Positions 16,894-26,159 of a stretch of 64,000 bases of DNA are shown piece after piece. Below the pieces are notes generated by a model, which worked only from the letters and a program-made list of their open reading frames with translations, made no database searches and was not told where the DNA came from. Numbering within the stretch: the stretch's first letter is position 1; every line of letters starts with the position of its first letter. The DNA lies in contig NZ_AP017928.1 in NCBI RefSeq assembly GCF_003584645.1, positions 4,281,501 to 4,345,500 on the forward strand, written 5' to 3'. This DNA comes from Methylocaldum marinum (GTDB taxonomy: Bacteria > Pseudomonadota > Gammaproteobacteria > Methylococcales > Methylococcaceae). The position numbers and the translations under genes are program-made.

Positions 16894-19272
16894 ATGGCGT
16901 CAATCATCGCGGAAAACCCTCTCAAACTCGACGAGCTGCAAAAACTCGACGCCTACTGGCGAGCGTGCAATTACCTTGCAGTCGGGATGATTTATCTGAA
17001 GGAGAATCCTCTGCTGAGAGAGCCTCTGCGACCGGAACATATAAAAAAGCGCCTGCTTGGCCATTGGGGTTCTAGTCCCGGTCTGAGTTTCAGCTACATT
17101 CATTTGAATCGCTTGATCAACAAGTATGATCTCGACGCGATTTTCATCGCCGGCCCCGGTCATGGAGCGCCCGGAGTGCTCGGGCCGGTTTATCTGGAGG
17201 GCACCTACTCCGAAATCTATCCAAATAAGAACGAGGATGAAGAGGGAATGCGGCTGTTTTTCCGGGAGTTCTCGTTCCCGGGTGGCATCGGCAGCCACTG
17301 CACGCCGGAAATGCCGGGGTCGATCCATGAAGGCGGCGAGCTGGGCTACAGTATTTCCCATGCTTTCGGCGCGGCTTTCGATAATCCGGATCTGTTGGTC
17401 GCCGTAGTCGTAGGCGATGGCGAGGCGGAAACCGCCGCTCTCGCAGCTTCCTGGCATTCCAATAAATTTCTCAATCCGGTGCGGGACGGTGCCGTGCTGC
17501 CGATCCTCCATCTCAACGGATACAAGATCAATAATCCTACCGTACTGGCACGCGTTTCCCATGACGAATTGACTCGATTGTTCGAGGGCTACGGTTGGAC
17601 CCCTTATTTCGTCGAAGGCGGTGATCCTGAAACCATGCATCAGGCAATGGCCGCGACCTTGGAGCATTGCGTTCTGGAAATTCGCCGGATTCAGCAGGAA
17701 GCTCGATCCGGCAGCGCGGTGACCCGCCCGCGGTGGCCCATGATCGTGCTGCGCAGCCCAAAAGGGTGGACCGGGCCGAAAACCGTGGACGGGCACAAAA
17801 TAGAAGGTTTTTGGCGGTCGCACCAGGTGCCGCTTGCCGGAGTGGCTCGGAATCCGGAGCACCTCGCGATGCTCGAGGAATGGATGCGCAGTTACGAGCC
17901 GGAGAAACTGTTCGATTCCGACGGGCGGCTCGTTCCCGAGCTGAAAGCCTTGGCACCGGTTGGAAGCCGGCGCATGAGTGCCAATCCACATGCTAACGGA
18001 GGCTTGCTCCGAAAAGCTTTGAAGATGCCCGATTTTCGCGAATATGCGGCCGAGGTTCCCAAACCGGGTGCCTCGGAGTCGGAAAATACAAGGCCCCTGG
18101 GGCGGCTTCTGCGCGATGTTCTGTGCTTGAATCCCGGCAACTTCCGAGTATTCGGTCCCGATGAAACCACCTCTAACAAGCTGGATGATATGTATGAGGC
18201 CAGCAAGAAGATGTGGCTGGCGGACTACTTGCCCGAAGATGCCGACGGCGGCGAATTGTCGCCCGACGGGCGTGTCATGGAGGTACTGTCGGAGCATACC
18301 CTGGAGGGCTGGCTCGAAGGCTATCTGCTGACAGGGCGTCACGGTTTCTTTTCGACCTACGAGGCCTTCGTTCATGTTATCGACTCCATGTTTAACCAGT
18401 TTGCGAAATGGCTCGATATCGCCAATGACATTCCATGGCGCGCGCCCGTGTCGTCCTTGAACCTGCTGATTACCTCTACCGTTTGGAGGCAGGACCATAA
18501 CGGCTTCACGCACCAGGACCCCGGCTTTCTCGATCTCGTGGTCAACAAGAGCCCGGACGTGACCCGAATTTATCTGCCGCCGGATGTCAATACGCTGCTG
18601 TGCGTGGCGGACCATTGCCTGAAAAGTACCTATAACGTCAATGTGATCGTTTCCGACAAGCAAAAACATTTGCAGTATCTGAACATGGATGCCGCGATAA
18701 TGCATTGCATCAAGGGCATCGGGATTTGGGACTGGGCCAGCAACGATCAGGGCTACGAACCCGATGTCGTCATGGTGGGCTGCGGCGATATACCGACAAA
18801 AGAGGCGCTGGCGGCAGTCGTGCTCTTGCGGGAACATTTCCCGGCGTTGAAGATCCGCTTCATCAACGTGGTCGACTTGTTCAAGCTACAGCCTGCCAGC
18901 GAGCATCCGCACGGTCTGAACGACCGTGATTTCGACAGTCTTTTCACCCTGGACAGGCCGATAATTTTCAACTTCCACGGCTATCCCTGGCTGATCCATC
19001 GTCTGGCCTACCGAAGGACCAATCACAAGAATCTGCATGTGCGAGGCTATAAGGAGAAGGGAAACATCAATACCCCTCTGGAGCTGGCTATCGAGAATGA
19101 AATCGACCGATTCAGCCTGGCGATCGATGTGATCAATCGTGTCCCGGGGCTGCTGGTGGCGGGCGCCCACGTCAAGGAACAGCTCCGCGACATGCAGATC
19201 GAATGCAGCCGTTACGCGTACGAACACGGCGTGGACAAGCCGGAGTTTGCCGACTGGAGGTGGCCCCAGTAA
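16894..19272 (+). CDS. xfp: Xylulose-5-phosphate/fructose-6-phosphate phosphoketolase
   Basis: Thiamine-diphosphate enzyme of 792 residues that splits xylulose 5-phosphate or fructose 6-phosphate with phosphate into acetyl phosphate plus glyceraldehyde 3-phosphate or erythrose 4-phosphate. Family hallmarks include [27 protein letters not shown], the ThDP-binding VVVGDGEAE ... [12 protein letters not shown], and [13 protein letters not shown] with HQDPG in the pyrimidine domain. A TTG at 16867 could extend it by nine residues, but ATG 16894 has the better ribosome-binding site. In methanotrophs this enzyme turns sugar phosphates from formaldehyde assimilation into acetyl phosphate. No ackA or pta is adjacent; pmoCAB follows on the same strand after 620 bases. 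Confidence 0.95.
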   Translation: MASIIAENPLKLDELQKLDAYWRACNYLAVGMIYLKENPLLREPLRPEHIKKRLLGHWGSSPGLSFSYIHLNRLINKYDLDAIFIAGPGHGAPGVLGPVYLEGTYSEIYPNKNEDEEGMRLFFREFSFPGGIGSHCTPEMPGSIHEGGELGYSISHAFGAAFDNPDLLVAVVVGDGEAETAALAASWHSNKFLNPVRDGAVLPILHLNGYKINNPTVLARVSHDELTRLFEGYGWTPYFVEGGDPETMHQAMAATLEHCVLEIRRIQQEARSGSAVTRPRWPMIVLRSPKGWTGPKTVDGHKIEGFWRSHQVPLAGVARNPEHLAMLEEWMRSYEPEKLFDSDGRLVPELKALAPVGSRRMSANPHANGGLLRKALKMPDFREYAAEVPKPGASESENTRPLGRLLRDVLCLNPGNFRVFGPDETTSNKLDDMYEASKKMWLADYLPEDADGGELSPDGRVMEVLSEHTLEGWLEGYLLTGRHGFFSTYEAFVHVIDSMFNQFAKWLDIANDIPWRAPVSSLNLLITSTVWRQDHNGFTHQDPGFLDLVVNKSPDVTRIYLPPDVNTLLCVADHCLKSTYNVNVIVSDKQKHLQYLNMDAAIMHCIKGIGIWDWASNDQGYEPDVVMVGCGDIPTKEALAAVVLLREHFPALKIRFINVVDLFKLQPASEHPHGLNDRDFDSLFTLDRPIIFNFHGYPWLIHRLAYRRTNHKNLHVRGYKEKGNINTPLELAIENEIDRFSLAIDVINRVPGLLVAGAHVKEQLRDMQIECSRYAYEHGVDKPEFADWRWPQ

Positions 19273-19351
19273 GGACTGCGGATCGGCTGGCACCGCGAAA
19301 ATCGGCAAAACGATTCGCGTGCGCCGTACGCGATCCGGCTGAGAGTGAATG

Positions 19352-19372
19352 TAGAGGAACCTTGGTCCTCTA
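19352..19372 (+). terminator. Hairpin downstream of phosphoketolase gene
   Basis: TAGAGGAACC and GGTCCTCTA form a stem of about nine pairs with one bulge, 80 bases after the xfp stop. It has no T-run. Probably a transcript-end structure separating xfp from the pmo operon. Confidence 0.35.
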
Positions 19373-19503
19373 AGACTCGGGCAGCTTGTCGGTAAAATAT
19401 GAGGTGTTCGATCGCGGGGCTTTTCCCACTGACTTGCCCCGGGATTTCTCCTGTGTCAAACATCAAGGCTCTCGGTACAGTGATCAATCCCTCCCGTGAC
19501 AAC

Positions 19504-19616
19504 CTTAAGAAAGCTCTGATTAAGTCTCCAATTCTGAGAAGCGACCTGTGCGACTGATTGATCCAACAGCCCCTCAACCACCCGGAGGGAGAGGGCCTAT
19601 TCAGAGCTTCCTTAAG
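19504..19616. repeat. MITE-like element with 18-bp inverted ends
   Basis: CTTAAGAAAGCTCTGATT (19504-19521) and its inverted partner at 19599-19616 match at 16 of 18 positions and enclose 77 bases. The interior contains CCACCCGGAGGGAGAGGGCC, reminiscent of another common dispersed repeat. No transposase and no evident target duplication are seen. The end motif recurs at 2277-2292, which supports a repeat family in this genome. Confidence 0.5.
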
Positions 19617-19724
19617 CGGTAGGTCAGTACCCCTTCAAGCGGGCCACCGGCTCCGACTTTCGATCCCCCCATCAAGGCCCGAAAATACACGCAGACGCCG
19701 CCATCCGAAACGTTCCGTATAGCC

Positions 19725-19752
19725 TTGACAAGGTAAGAATGAGTGATAGACT
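19725..19752 (+). promoter_or_regulatory. Sigma-70-type promoter of the pmo operon
   Basis: A perfect -35 hexamer TTGACA (19725-19730) and a 4/6 match -10 TAGACT (19747-19752) are separated by 16 bases. Transcription would start near 19759 and give a leader of about 135 bases before the pmoC ATG. Known pmo promoters of gammaproteobacterial methanotrophs are sigma-70-like, in agreement. Confidence 0.6.
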
Positions 19753-19760
19753 GCTCGGCA

Positions 19761-19804
19761 CCCTAGGAGTGGGACATTTTGTCGCAGGGGTGAAGACTCC
19801 TGGG
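19761..19804 (+). promoter_or_regulatory. Stem-loop at the predicted 5' end of the pmo mRNA
   Basis: CCCTAGGAGT (from 19761) pairs with ACTCCTGGG (19796-19804), nine pairs with a one-base bulge. It would begin within a few bases of the predicted transcription start. Such a 5'-terminal hairpin typically protects an mRNA from degradation; a regulatory role is inference. Confidence 0.4.
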
Positions 19805-19893
19805 ACGGGAATGAAAAAGAAAGGCAGGGAAGCGAGTTGAGGTAGCGGTGCGGAGACGCACTGGAAGTGAGTACTAACTTTGGAGGTAAAACT

Positions 19894-20679
19894 ATGGCTG
19901 CAACGACTGTTGGTGGCGTAGAGGCGCAAGATAAGCCGCTGTTGGACATCAAATGGCTGACTTTTGCGTTTGTACTGTACACGGTATTTTACATGTGGGT
20001 ACGGTGGTACGAAGGGGTTTACGGCTGGTCGGCCGGTCTGGACTCGTTCGCACCGGAATTCGAGACGTACTGGATGAACTTCCTGTACACGGAGATTGTG
20101 CTGGAAGTGGTTACGGCCTCGATTCTGTGGGGCTATCTGTGGAAGACCCGTGACCGCAACATGGCGGCCCTGGCTCCGCGGGAAGAACTGCGCCGGAACA
20201 TGACGCACCTGATTTGGCTGTTTGCCTATGCATGGGCCATTTACTGGGGTGCGAGCTACTTCACCGAGCAGGACGGCACCTGGCACCAGACGATTGTTCG
20301 CGACACTGACTTCACGCCGTCGCACATCATCGAGTTCTACCTGAGCTATCCGATCTACATCATCACGGGTGGTGGCGCGTTCCTGTATGCGCATACCCGC
20401 CTGCCGCACTTCGGCGCTTCGAAGGGTTTGTCGCTGGCGTACCTGATTTTGTGGACCGGTCCGTTCATGATTCTGCCGAACGTTGGCCTGAACGAATGGG
20501 GTCACACCTTCTGGTTCATGGAAGAGTTGTTCGTAGCGCCCTTGCACTACGGCTTTGTGATCTTCGGCTGGCTGGCCTTGGCGATCATGGGCGTGTTGCT
20601 GCAGGTATTTGCGAGCTTCTCGAACCTGATGGGCAAGGAAATCTGTGAAGCGGTAGATCAAGGTCTGATCGCGAAATAA
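19894..20679 (+). CDS. pmoC: Particulate methane monooxygenase subunit C
   Basis: Integral-membrane subunit of pMMO, 261 residues, with about six transmembrane helices. The copper ligands are present: Asp127 and His131 (DGTWH), His144 (SPSH-like TPSH), and the second site NEWGH (Asn200/His204) with a His 14 residues later in PLHYG; these correspond to the CuC and CuD ligands described in Methylococcus capsulatus. A GTG at 19867 is in frame, but ATG 19894 follows a strong GGAGGT (19882-19887). First gene of pmoCAB. It has a smoother, C/G-ending codon choice typical of highly expressed genes. Confidence 0.98.
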   Translation: MAATTVGGVEAQDKPLLDIKWLTFAFVLYTVFYMWVRWYEGVYGWSAGLDSFAPEFETYWMNFLYTEIVLEVVTASILWGYLWKTRDRNMAALAPREELRRNMTHLIWLFAYAWAIYWGASYFTEQDGTWHQTIVRDTDFTPSHIIEFYLSYPIYIITGGGAFLYAHTRLPHFGASKGLSLAYLILWTGPFMILPNVGLNEWGHTFWFMEELFVAPLHYGFVIFGWLALAIMGVLLQVFASFSNLMGKEICEAVDQGLIAK

Positions 20680-20711
20680 GTTTGGACAAGGGCGTGGCGG
20701 GCGTGCTGAAA

Positions 20712-20728
20712 GGCGCGGCCGTTGCGCC
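20712..20728 (+). other. Intercistronic hairpin pmoC-pmoA
   Basis: GGCGC (20712-20716) and GCGCC (20724-20728) form a short GC stem in the 129-base pmoC-pmoA gap. It may adjust mRNA stability and relative subunit expression. The pmoA ribosome-binding region (ACTTTTGGAGGTAA, GGAGGT at 20798-20803) is nearly identical to that of pmoC (ACTTTGGAGGTAA), so the two genes share a duplicated initiation context. Confidence 0.4.
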
Positions 20729-20808
20729 CGGCACTGGACGTGACGATGGCGGTCCGAGCGACGGGCAGTCATCTAGAACGACAATAAATGAACTTTTGGA
20801 GGTAACTC

Positions 20809-21552
20809 ATGAGCGCACTTCAATCTGCGGTTCGGTCTCATGCCGAAGCAGTGCAAGTCTCCAGGACTATTGACTACCTGGGGATCTTCATTTTCTTCTT
20901 TGTAGTGTGTGGTTCGTATCACATTCACGCCATGTTGACCATGGGTGACTGGGACTTCTGGTCGGATTGGAAAGACCGTCGACTGTGGGTGACGGTGACC
21001 CCGATTGTGTTGGTGACGTTCCCGGCGGCGATCCAGGCGTGGGCTTGGGAGCGGTTCCGCAATCCGTGGGGTGCGACCATTGCGGTTCTGGCGCTGCTGT
21101 TTGGTGAATGGGTCAACCGCTACTTCAACTTCTGGGGCTGGACCTACTTCCCCATCAACTTCGTATTCCCGGCGGTTCTGGTTCCGGGTGCGATTTTGCT
21201 CGACACCTTCCTGATGCTTTCGGGCAGCTACCTGTTCACGGCGATTGTGGGCGGTATGGCTTGGGGCCTGATTTTCTATCCGGGCAACTGGCCGGTCATT
21301 GCGCCGCTGCACGTACCGGTGGAATACAACGGCATGCTGATGTCGGTTGCGGACATTCAGGGTTACAACTATGTGCGTACCGGTACGCCGGAGTACATCC
21401 GCATGGTTGAAAAAGGCACTTTGAGAACGTTCGGTAAAGACGTTGCGCCGGTGTCGGCATTCTTCTCGGCCTTCATGTCGATCCTGATCTACTTCATGTG
21501 GCATTTCGTGGGTCGCTGGTTCTCGACGGTTCGGTTCTTGAAGCAGACCTAA
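20809..21552 (+). CDS. pmoA: Particulate methane monooxygenase subunit A
   Basis: Membrane subunit of pMMO, 247 residues, the usual length, with about seven transmembrane helices. Recognisable PmoA landmarks include GDWDFWSDWKDRR (site of the common pmoA forward primer), NFWGWTYFPINFVFP and the C-terminal RWFSTVRFLKQT. It should permit phylogenetic placement of the strain; from its sequence it is of the gammaproteobacterial type rather than the alphaproteobacterial one. It sits between pmoC and pmoB with a strong GGAGGT ribosome-binding site. Confidence 0.98.
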   Translation: MSALQSAVRSHAEAVQVSRTIDYLGIFIFFFVVCGSYHIHAMLTMGDWDFWSDWKDRRLWVTVTPIVLVTFPAAIQAWAWERFRNPWGATIAVLALLFGEWVNRYFNFWGWTYFPINFVFPAVLVPGAILLDTFLMLSGSYLFTAIVGGMAWGLIFYPGNWPVIAPLHVPVEYNGMLMSVADIQGYNYVRTGTPEYIRMVEKGTLRTFGKDVAPVSAFFSAFMSILIYFMWHFVGRWFSTVRFLKQT

Positions 21553-21666
21553 TCGGACCGGGAATTCGGAAGAACAAAAGCACAACGCACCGAGCCTTTT
21601 GAGCGCCCTCTGGGAGGGGGCTTGAAGGGCGGGTACACCAGAATAGACTCGAGAGAGGAAGAATCT

Positions 21667-22911
21667 ATGAAACTACTGAAAGACAGGATCGCCAAGTGGT
21701 CCATGGTCGGTTTGCTGGCCACGTTTGCCGCGACCAGTTTCTATGCGCCGAATGCGTCGGCCCACGGTGAGAAATCGCAGGCGGCGTTCATGCGTATGCG
21801 TACCATTCACTGGTACGATCTGAACTGGTCGAAAGAGAAGGTGAAGGTCAATGACACGGTTGAAATCACCGGTAAATTCCATGTGTTCGAAGGTTGGCCG
21901 GAGACGGTGGCGGAGCCCGATACGGCGTTCCTGAACATCGGTATCCCGGGTCCGGTTTTCATCCGTAAGGAATCGTACATTGGTGGCCAGTTGGTGCCGC
22001 GTTCGGTTCGCCTGGAAATCGGCAAGACCTACGAGTTCCGCGTGGTGCTGAAGGCGCGTCGTCCGGGTGACTGGCACGTTCACACCATGATGAACGTGGA
22101 AGGCGGTGGTCCGATCATCGGTCCCGGCAAATGGATCACGATCGAAGGCTCGATGAGCGAGTTCAAGAACCCGGTGACCACGTTGACCGGTCAGACGGTT
22201 GACCTTGAGACCTATAACGAAGGCAACACCTACTTCTGGCACGTCTTCTGGTATGCGATCGGCATTGCCTGGATTGTGTACTGGGTACGTCGTCCGGCCT
22301 TCCTGCCGCGCTACCTGATGGTGGAAGCGGGCCGTGCGGACGAACTAGTCTCCGGCGGTGACAAGAAAGTGGCCATGGGCTTTGCGGCGGCGACGATCCT
22401 GATTGTGATCTTCGCGATGTCGAGCGCCAACAGCAAATACCCGATCACCATTCCGCTGCAGGCCGGTACGATGAGAGGCATTCAGCCGATCGAGATGGCG
22501 CCGCCGACGATTGCGGTGAAAGTGGAAGATGCGAGCTACCGTGTGCCGGGTCGTGCGATGCGGATGAAGCTGACCGTGACCAACAGTGGCGACAAGCCGG
22601 TACGGTTGGGTGAGTTCTACACGGCATCGGTTCGCTTCCTGGATAGCGACGTATACAAGGACACCAGCGGTTATCCGGAAGACCTGATGGCTGACGATGG
22701 GTTGGAAGTGAGCGACAACAGCCCGCTGCAGCCGGGTGAGACGCGGACGATTGACGTGACCGCCAGCGATGCGGCGTGGGAAGTCTATCGTCTGTCCGAC
22801 ATCATCTACGATCCGGACAGCCGTTTCGCCGGTCTGTTGTACTTCTTCGACGATGCGGGTAGCCGTCAGATCGTTCAGATCGACGCACCGCTGATCCCGT
22901 CCTTCATGTAA
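21667..22911 (+). CDS. pmoB: Particulate methane monooxygenase subunit B
   Basis: Periplasm-exposed pMMO subunit, 414 residues, identical in length to the M. capsulatus protein. A signal peptide is cleaved before His33 (ASA|HGEK), which becomes the N-terminal copper ligand; His137 and His139 (GDWHVH) complete the CuB site and His48/His72 match the second histidine pair. Two cupredoxin-like domains flank two transmembrane helices (about 185-205 and 235-255). The open frame extends upstream to 21622, but ATG 21667 follows GAGGAAG and gives the proper signal peptide. A GCCCTC/GGGGGC hairpin precedes it at about 21605-21621. Confidence 0.98.
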   Translation: MKLLKDRIAKWSMVGLLATFAATSFYAPNASAHGEKSQAAFMRMRTIHWYDLNWSKEKVKVNDTVEITGKFHVFEGWPETVAEPDTAFLNIGIPGPVFIRKESYIGGQLVPRSVRLEIGKTYEFRVVLKARRPGDWHVHTMMNVEGGGPIIGPGKWITIEGSMSEFKNPVTTLTGQTVDLETYNEGNTYFWHVFWYAIGIAWIVYWVRRPAFLPRYLMVEAGRADELVSGGDKKVAMGFAAATILIVIFAMSSANSKYPITIPLQAGTMRGIQPIEMAPPTIAVKVEDASYRVPGRAMRMKLTVTNSGDKPVRLGEFYTASVRFLDSDVYKDTSGYPEDLMADDGLEVSDNSPLQPGETRTIDVTASDAAWEVYRLSDIIYDPDSRFAGLLYFFDDAGSRQIVQIDAPLIPSFM

Positions 22912-22916
22912 TTCCG

Positions 22917-22943
22917 ACGGGCGCCGGTCCGACCGGCGCCCGT
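22917..22943 (+). terminator. Hairpin immediately after pmoB
   Basis: ACGGGCGCCGGT (22917-22928) and its perfect 12-bp inverted partner (22932-22943) with a three-base loop lie six bases after the pmoB stop. No T-run follows, so it may act as an RNA-stabilising 3' structure or an initial pause site. Confidence 0.55.
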
Positions 22944-22974
22944 AACGGATGCACGACCGACGGTCGTTACTTAG

Positions 22975-23006
22975 AGCCCTCCTTCACGCCGAAGGGGGGC
23001 TTTTTT
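22975..23006 (+). terminator. Rho-independent terminator of the pmo operon
   Basis: AGCCCTCCTTC (22975-22985), a five-base loop, and GAAGGGGGGCT followed by six T bases (ending 23006). A classical intrinsic terminator about 65 bases after pmoB. The rest of 22912-23347 contains no recognised gene. Confidence 0.85.
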
Positions 23007-23315
23007 CTTGCGAGTCCGGCAAGTCCGAAGTGTCCAATGAACCTCGTGCTGTGGCGCTAAAATCCAGGAAGCTTGGGGAGGGACGTCGGATGTCCCGCAT
23101 CCACCCGACCAAGAAGGACACCCTGCTCTGATCGACTCAGCCGGCGGCAAGTTCGTCGGCACCCATTTCTCCGCGCGACCCTTGGTGCAACGAGTCATCG
23201 ATCACGGTGACGGTGAGGAACGTTCTCAGACGGCAAAACGTCGGCGTTGACGAGTCACTATCCGGCTAGACGGGACTACCTCGCCACGCTACCGACTCTT
23301 TTTGCCTTATGATGA

Positions 23316-23321
23316 TATAAT
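23316..23321 (+). promoter_or_regulatory. -10 box of the tRNA-Thr promoter
   Basis: A perfect TATAAT lies 26 bases before the tRNA. No good -35 hexamer is visible at 16-18 bases (the region reads ACCGACTC), so the call rests on the -10 box and its position. Confidence 0.5.
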
Positions 23322-23347
23322 TGAGACGATTTTCCGAGATATCCATT

Positions 23348-23423
23348 GCTGGCGTAGCTCAGTCGGTAGAGCAGCTGATTTGTAATCAGCCGGTCGGGGG
23401 TTCGAATCCTCTCGCCAGCTCCA
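23348..23423 (+). tRNA. tRNA-Thr (anticodon TGT)
   Basis: 76-base cloverleaf including an encoded CCA. Acceptor arm GCTGGCG pairs with CGCCAGC; the anticodon stem GCTGA/TCAGC holds loop TTTGTAA with TGT at 23381-23383; the T arm carries GGTTCGAATCC. It reads ACA codons, and other ACN codons by wobble. It is a single gene, not in the usual tRNA-tufB cluster. Confidence 0.97.
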
Positions 23424-23469
23424 TGTTGCCCTCCTGCCGTTTGAAAACGTTACATTAACCAGGCATCAT

Positions 23470-24945
23470 TCAGCGGTGGTTCCGCTGGCTGTCTAAACGC
23501 CGCACGAATTCGGCCATAATGCTCTGATAGAGTAAGTCGCCGAGGATTCGATCCTCAATACCGGCATCAATGTTGGGGTTATCGTTGATCTCGATCACGT
23601 ATACGCCGTCCTCGGTTTGCTTCAGGTCAACTCCGTAGAGACCGTCGCCGATTAGCTTGGCAATTGCGAGTGCGGTATCAACTACGGATTTCGGGGTCTC
23701 TTCGAGAGGTAGAGTCCTGAAATTTCCCTCGACGGCTTTTCCGGAGGATCGGTGCCGGACGACCTGCCAATGAGCACGGGACATGAAGTATTGGCAGGCG
23801 AACAAAGCCTGTCCATTGAGAATGCCGATACGCCAGTCAAATGGCGTGTAAAGGAATTCTTGGGCGAGGATCAGATCCGATTCCTTGAACAGTTTTCCTG
23901 TGAGATTTCTGAATTCTGCTTCGTTATCGGCTTTGAATACACCTCGGGAAAACGAGCCGTCGGGAATTTTCAGGACGACGGGAAAGCCGATATCGCCATT
24001 CATGGATTCCGCGTGACCCTTTTGAAGAATTCTGCTTTTGGGAGTTGAAATCCGGTGCGCATCCATTAATTCAGCAAGATATACCTTGTTGGCGCACTTT
24101 AGAATGGAATCTGGATCGTCTATGACGACAATACCCTCGATTTGTGCCTTCCTTGCGAACCGATAGGTATAGTGATCAATGTTGGTCGTTTCGCGGATGA
24201 AGAGGGCGTCATACTCCGCCAGGCGTCCATAGTCCTTTTTCTCGATGAGTTCGACATCAACACCCAGCTTTTTTCCGGCCTTGATGAACTTTTGCAATGC
24301 GCCGGCGTTGGAGGGCGGCATGGTTTCGGCAGAATTGCGCAAGATGGCCAAATCGTAACGCGACCTGCTCCTGGCTCGGGGCGTCCGCCACGGTTTGACC
24401 AAATAACTGTTCAGTGCTTCGATGAACAACCGGCGATTGGGCTCGCTCATGGCGCTGGCAAGATGCATTGGCTTGACCGTGTCGACATGCCACTTGCCCT
24501 GGTAACGAAACTCCACTCTTAACAGCGGGCATTGAAACAGATCGAAGATTTGCCGGGACAGGTCCTGCAAATCGGGGTCTTCGCACCGACCGAAGAAAAT
24601 CGGTAGTTCGAACGTCTGGTCGATTCTGCTTTCGCGCTTTTTGAACCGTTTTTGAATCGTTCCGTTGAGGTCCTCGACATTGAGGCTGTAAATCGCCTTG
24701 CTGCTGAGGCTGGTGAGGGTTCTCACGGTTGGGATCACGCGATGGCTGCGCGGTTCAGCCAGGAGCGAGCAAAAATACCCGGTACTCAAATAGCGATAGC
24801 TGCGGCAGAGATTGATAACCCGCACATCCTTGGTCTTGAGGTATTCGGCCTTTGATAGATAGTCGCTGGCAGCAACAACCGGCACGCACGGAAAATCCGG
24901 CTGCCAGTCTTTAAGACTTTCGACAACGACAATGTGAACGGACAT
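23470..24945 (-). CDS. RimK-like ATP-grasp ligase with N-terminal RLAN-type domain
   Basis: A 491-residue enzyme. Residues about 1-200 are a large N-terminal domain of the type found only in front of some RimK-like ligases; residues about 290-480 are the ATP-grasp fold with FPVVLKIPDGSFSRGVFK (ATP-binding lysine and glycine loop), the LILAQEFL strand, and the metal-binding VIEINDNPNIDAG motif. Family members join an amino acid to a carboxylate using ATP; the substrate here is unknown. It begins one base after the GNAT/C39 gene, so the two are one transcription unit. It is more distant from ribosomal S6-modifying RimK because of its extra domain. Confidence 0.8.
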   Translation of the reverse strand: MSVHIVVVESLKDWQPDFPCVPVVAASDYLSKAEYLKTKDVRVINLCRSYRYLSTGYFCSLLAEPRSHRVIPTVRTLTSLSSKAIYSLNVEDLNGTIQKRFKKRESRIDQTFELPIFFGRCEDPDLQDLSRQIFDLFQCPLLRVEFRYQGKWHVDTVKPMHLASAMSEPNRRLFIEALNSYLVKPWRTPRARSRSRYDLAILRNSAETMPPSNAGALQKFIKAGKKLGVDVELIEKKDYGRLAEYDALFIRETTNIDHYTYRFARKAQIEGIVVIDDPDSILKCANKVYLAELMDAHRISTPKSRILQKGHAESMNGDIGFPVVLKIPDGSFSRGVFKADNEAEFRNLTGKLFKESDLILAQEFLYTPFDWRIGILNGQALFACQYFMSRAHWQVVRHRSSGKAVEGNFRTLPLEETPKSVVDTALAIAKLIGDGLYGVDLKQTEDGVYVIEINDNPNIDAGIEDRILGDLLYQSIMAEFVRRLDSQRNHR

Positions 24946-24946
24946 A

Positions 24947-26056
24947 TCAGTGGCGCCGGCGGGACTTGGACTTGCGAAGAATCAAAACGGATTTTTGCCC
25001 GGTCTTTCCATAGCGGGCCATGCGTTGAAAATCTTTTTTCAGTATAGGCATGTTGATGCAGTCGGTAGCCGTTTTTCCTGACGGGTAATCGACATAAGGA
25101 TCGTGTACGTAGAAATAATGTTCATCGAAGCCTGTCACCACGATCCAATGGGGGAATTTTTCTTGATAAAGCCGGTAGGAACTTATTAGTACCACCGGTA
25201 TGCCGCCTTGCTCCATCTTTTCCTGAAGTTCATGACAGTTCAGTGCGGAATATACGATTTTGACCGGCAGCGCTTTCAATTCATCCAAGAAATCTTCCTG
25301 TACGATTTGCATGACCTCGCGCTTTTCCGGATCCCGAACCGAAGTAATGAAGAGTGCTCCTTCGTCGTTGACGTACACTTCGACGTCGAAGCCGCGATGA
25401 AACGCCGCAAGTGCCAGTCCATAAGGTCCGCATCCGCCGTGTCCCGAAGTCATGAAAACCGTGGTCGATTCCCGCCACAGCCGCAGCTCGAGTTTTCGGT
25501 TCAGTTCGATGTCGGATTGAAGCCCCTTCATGGCCATCATCAGGGAGGCTGGACCGCAGGTGAAATCGAGCGTTTGCTGATAATAGGGCACCCGCGCCAA
25601 CTCGGGGTTCAGATGGGGGGCCAGATTTTTCTCGAACCGCAATGCGGAGGCGTGGTCCTGGTAGTAATCGGGCACGCTTTCCAAATAGCGGTATCCCTGT
25701 CCCTCGAAAAGCTTGATCGAGGCGCGATTGTCGCGCCGGACTTCAAGCCGAAGAGTCACGCACTCCCGATCCAGGGCTAAGTCTTCGGATGCCTTAACCA
25801 GGGCGCGGCCGACGCCCTGGCCGCGGTAGGGCGGGTCGACGGCATAGGAATACAGTCTTGCCAGTGAAGTGCCGGAATGAAACAGCACCATGGAGTAGCC
25901 GCGAATGACGCCGAACTGTTCATCCACGAGGGTCGCCGCATTCGCCTTGGTGAGGAGATATCTGAAATTGCGCCGCGAAATGCGGTCGGTATCGAAACAT
26001 CGGTCTTCGATCCGAACAAGGGCGTCCAGATCGTCCAAAGTAGCTGCCCGAATCAC
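24947..26056 (-). CDS. GNAT acetyltransferase fused to C39-type cysteine peptidase
   Basis: A two-domain protein of 369 residues. Residues about 1-145 form a GNAT N-acetyltransferase with the acetyl-CoA loop YRGQGVGRALV (77-87). Residues about 155-365 form a papain-fold peptidase-C39-like domain with Cys167 in DFTCGPASLM and a catalytic His in FPHWIVVTGFDEHYFYVHDP. Both catalytic residues are present. C39 peptidases commonly trim leader peptides at double-Gly sites, but here there is no ABC exporter. The pairing with the RimK-like ligase suggests a small peptide or protein-tail modification route: ligation, acetylation and trimming. Substrate unknown. Confidence 0.8.
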   Translation of the reverse strand: MIRAATLDDLDALVRIEDRCFDTDRISRRNFRYLLTKANAATLVDEQFGVIRGYSMVLFHSGTSLARLYSYAVDPPYRGQGVGRALVKASEDLALDRECVTLRLEVRRDNRASIKLFEGQGYRYLESVPDYYQDHASALRFEKNLAPHLNPELARVPYYQQTLDFTCGPASLMMAMKGLQSDIELNRKLELRLWRESTTVFMTSGHGGCGPYGLALAAFHRGFDVEVYVNDEGALFITSVRDPEKREVMQIVQEDFLDELKALPVKIVYSALNCHELQEKMEQGGIPVVLISSYRLYQEKFPHWIVVTGFDEHYFYVHDPYVDYPSGKTATDCINMPILKKDFQRMARYGKTGQKSVLILRKSKSRRRH

Positions 26057-26159
26057 TAAGGTCGAGAGGAATGGCTGTGGGAGAAGAAATTAGGCGGTTC
26101 TGCCTCGATATCTTACGCCAAAATCATAAGCGAATGTGCTTTCCTTTATGCGATAGCGA

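Noticed and set aside
16900..18837. A 645-residue frame antisense to the phosphoketolase gene
   Set aside because: It is a shadow of the highly conserved sense gene; the protein has no recognisable motif and a low-complexity composition.
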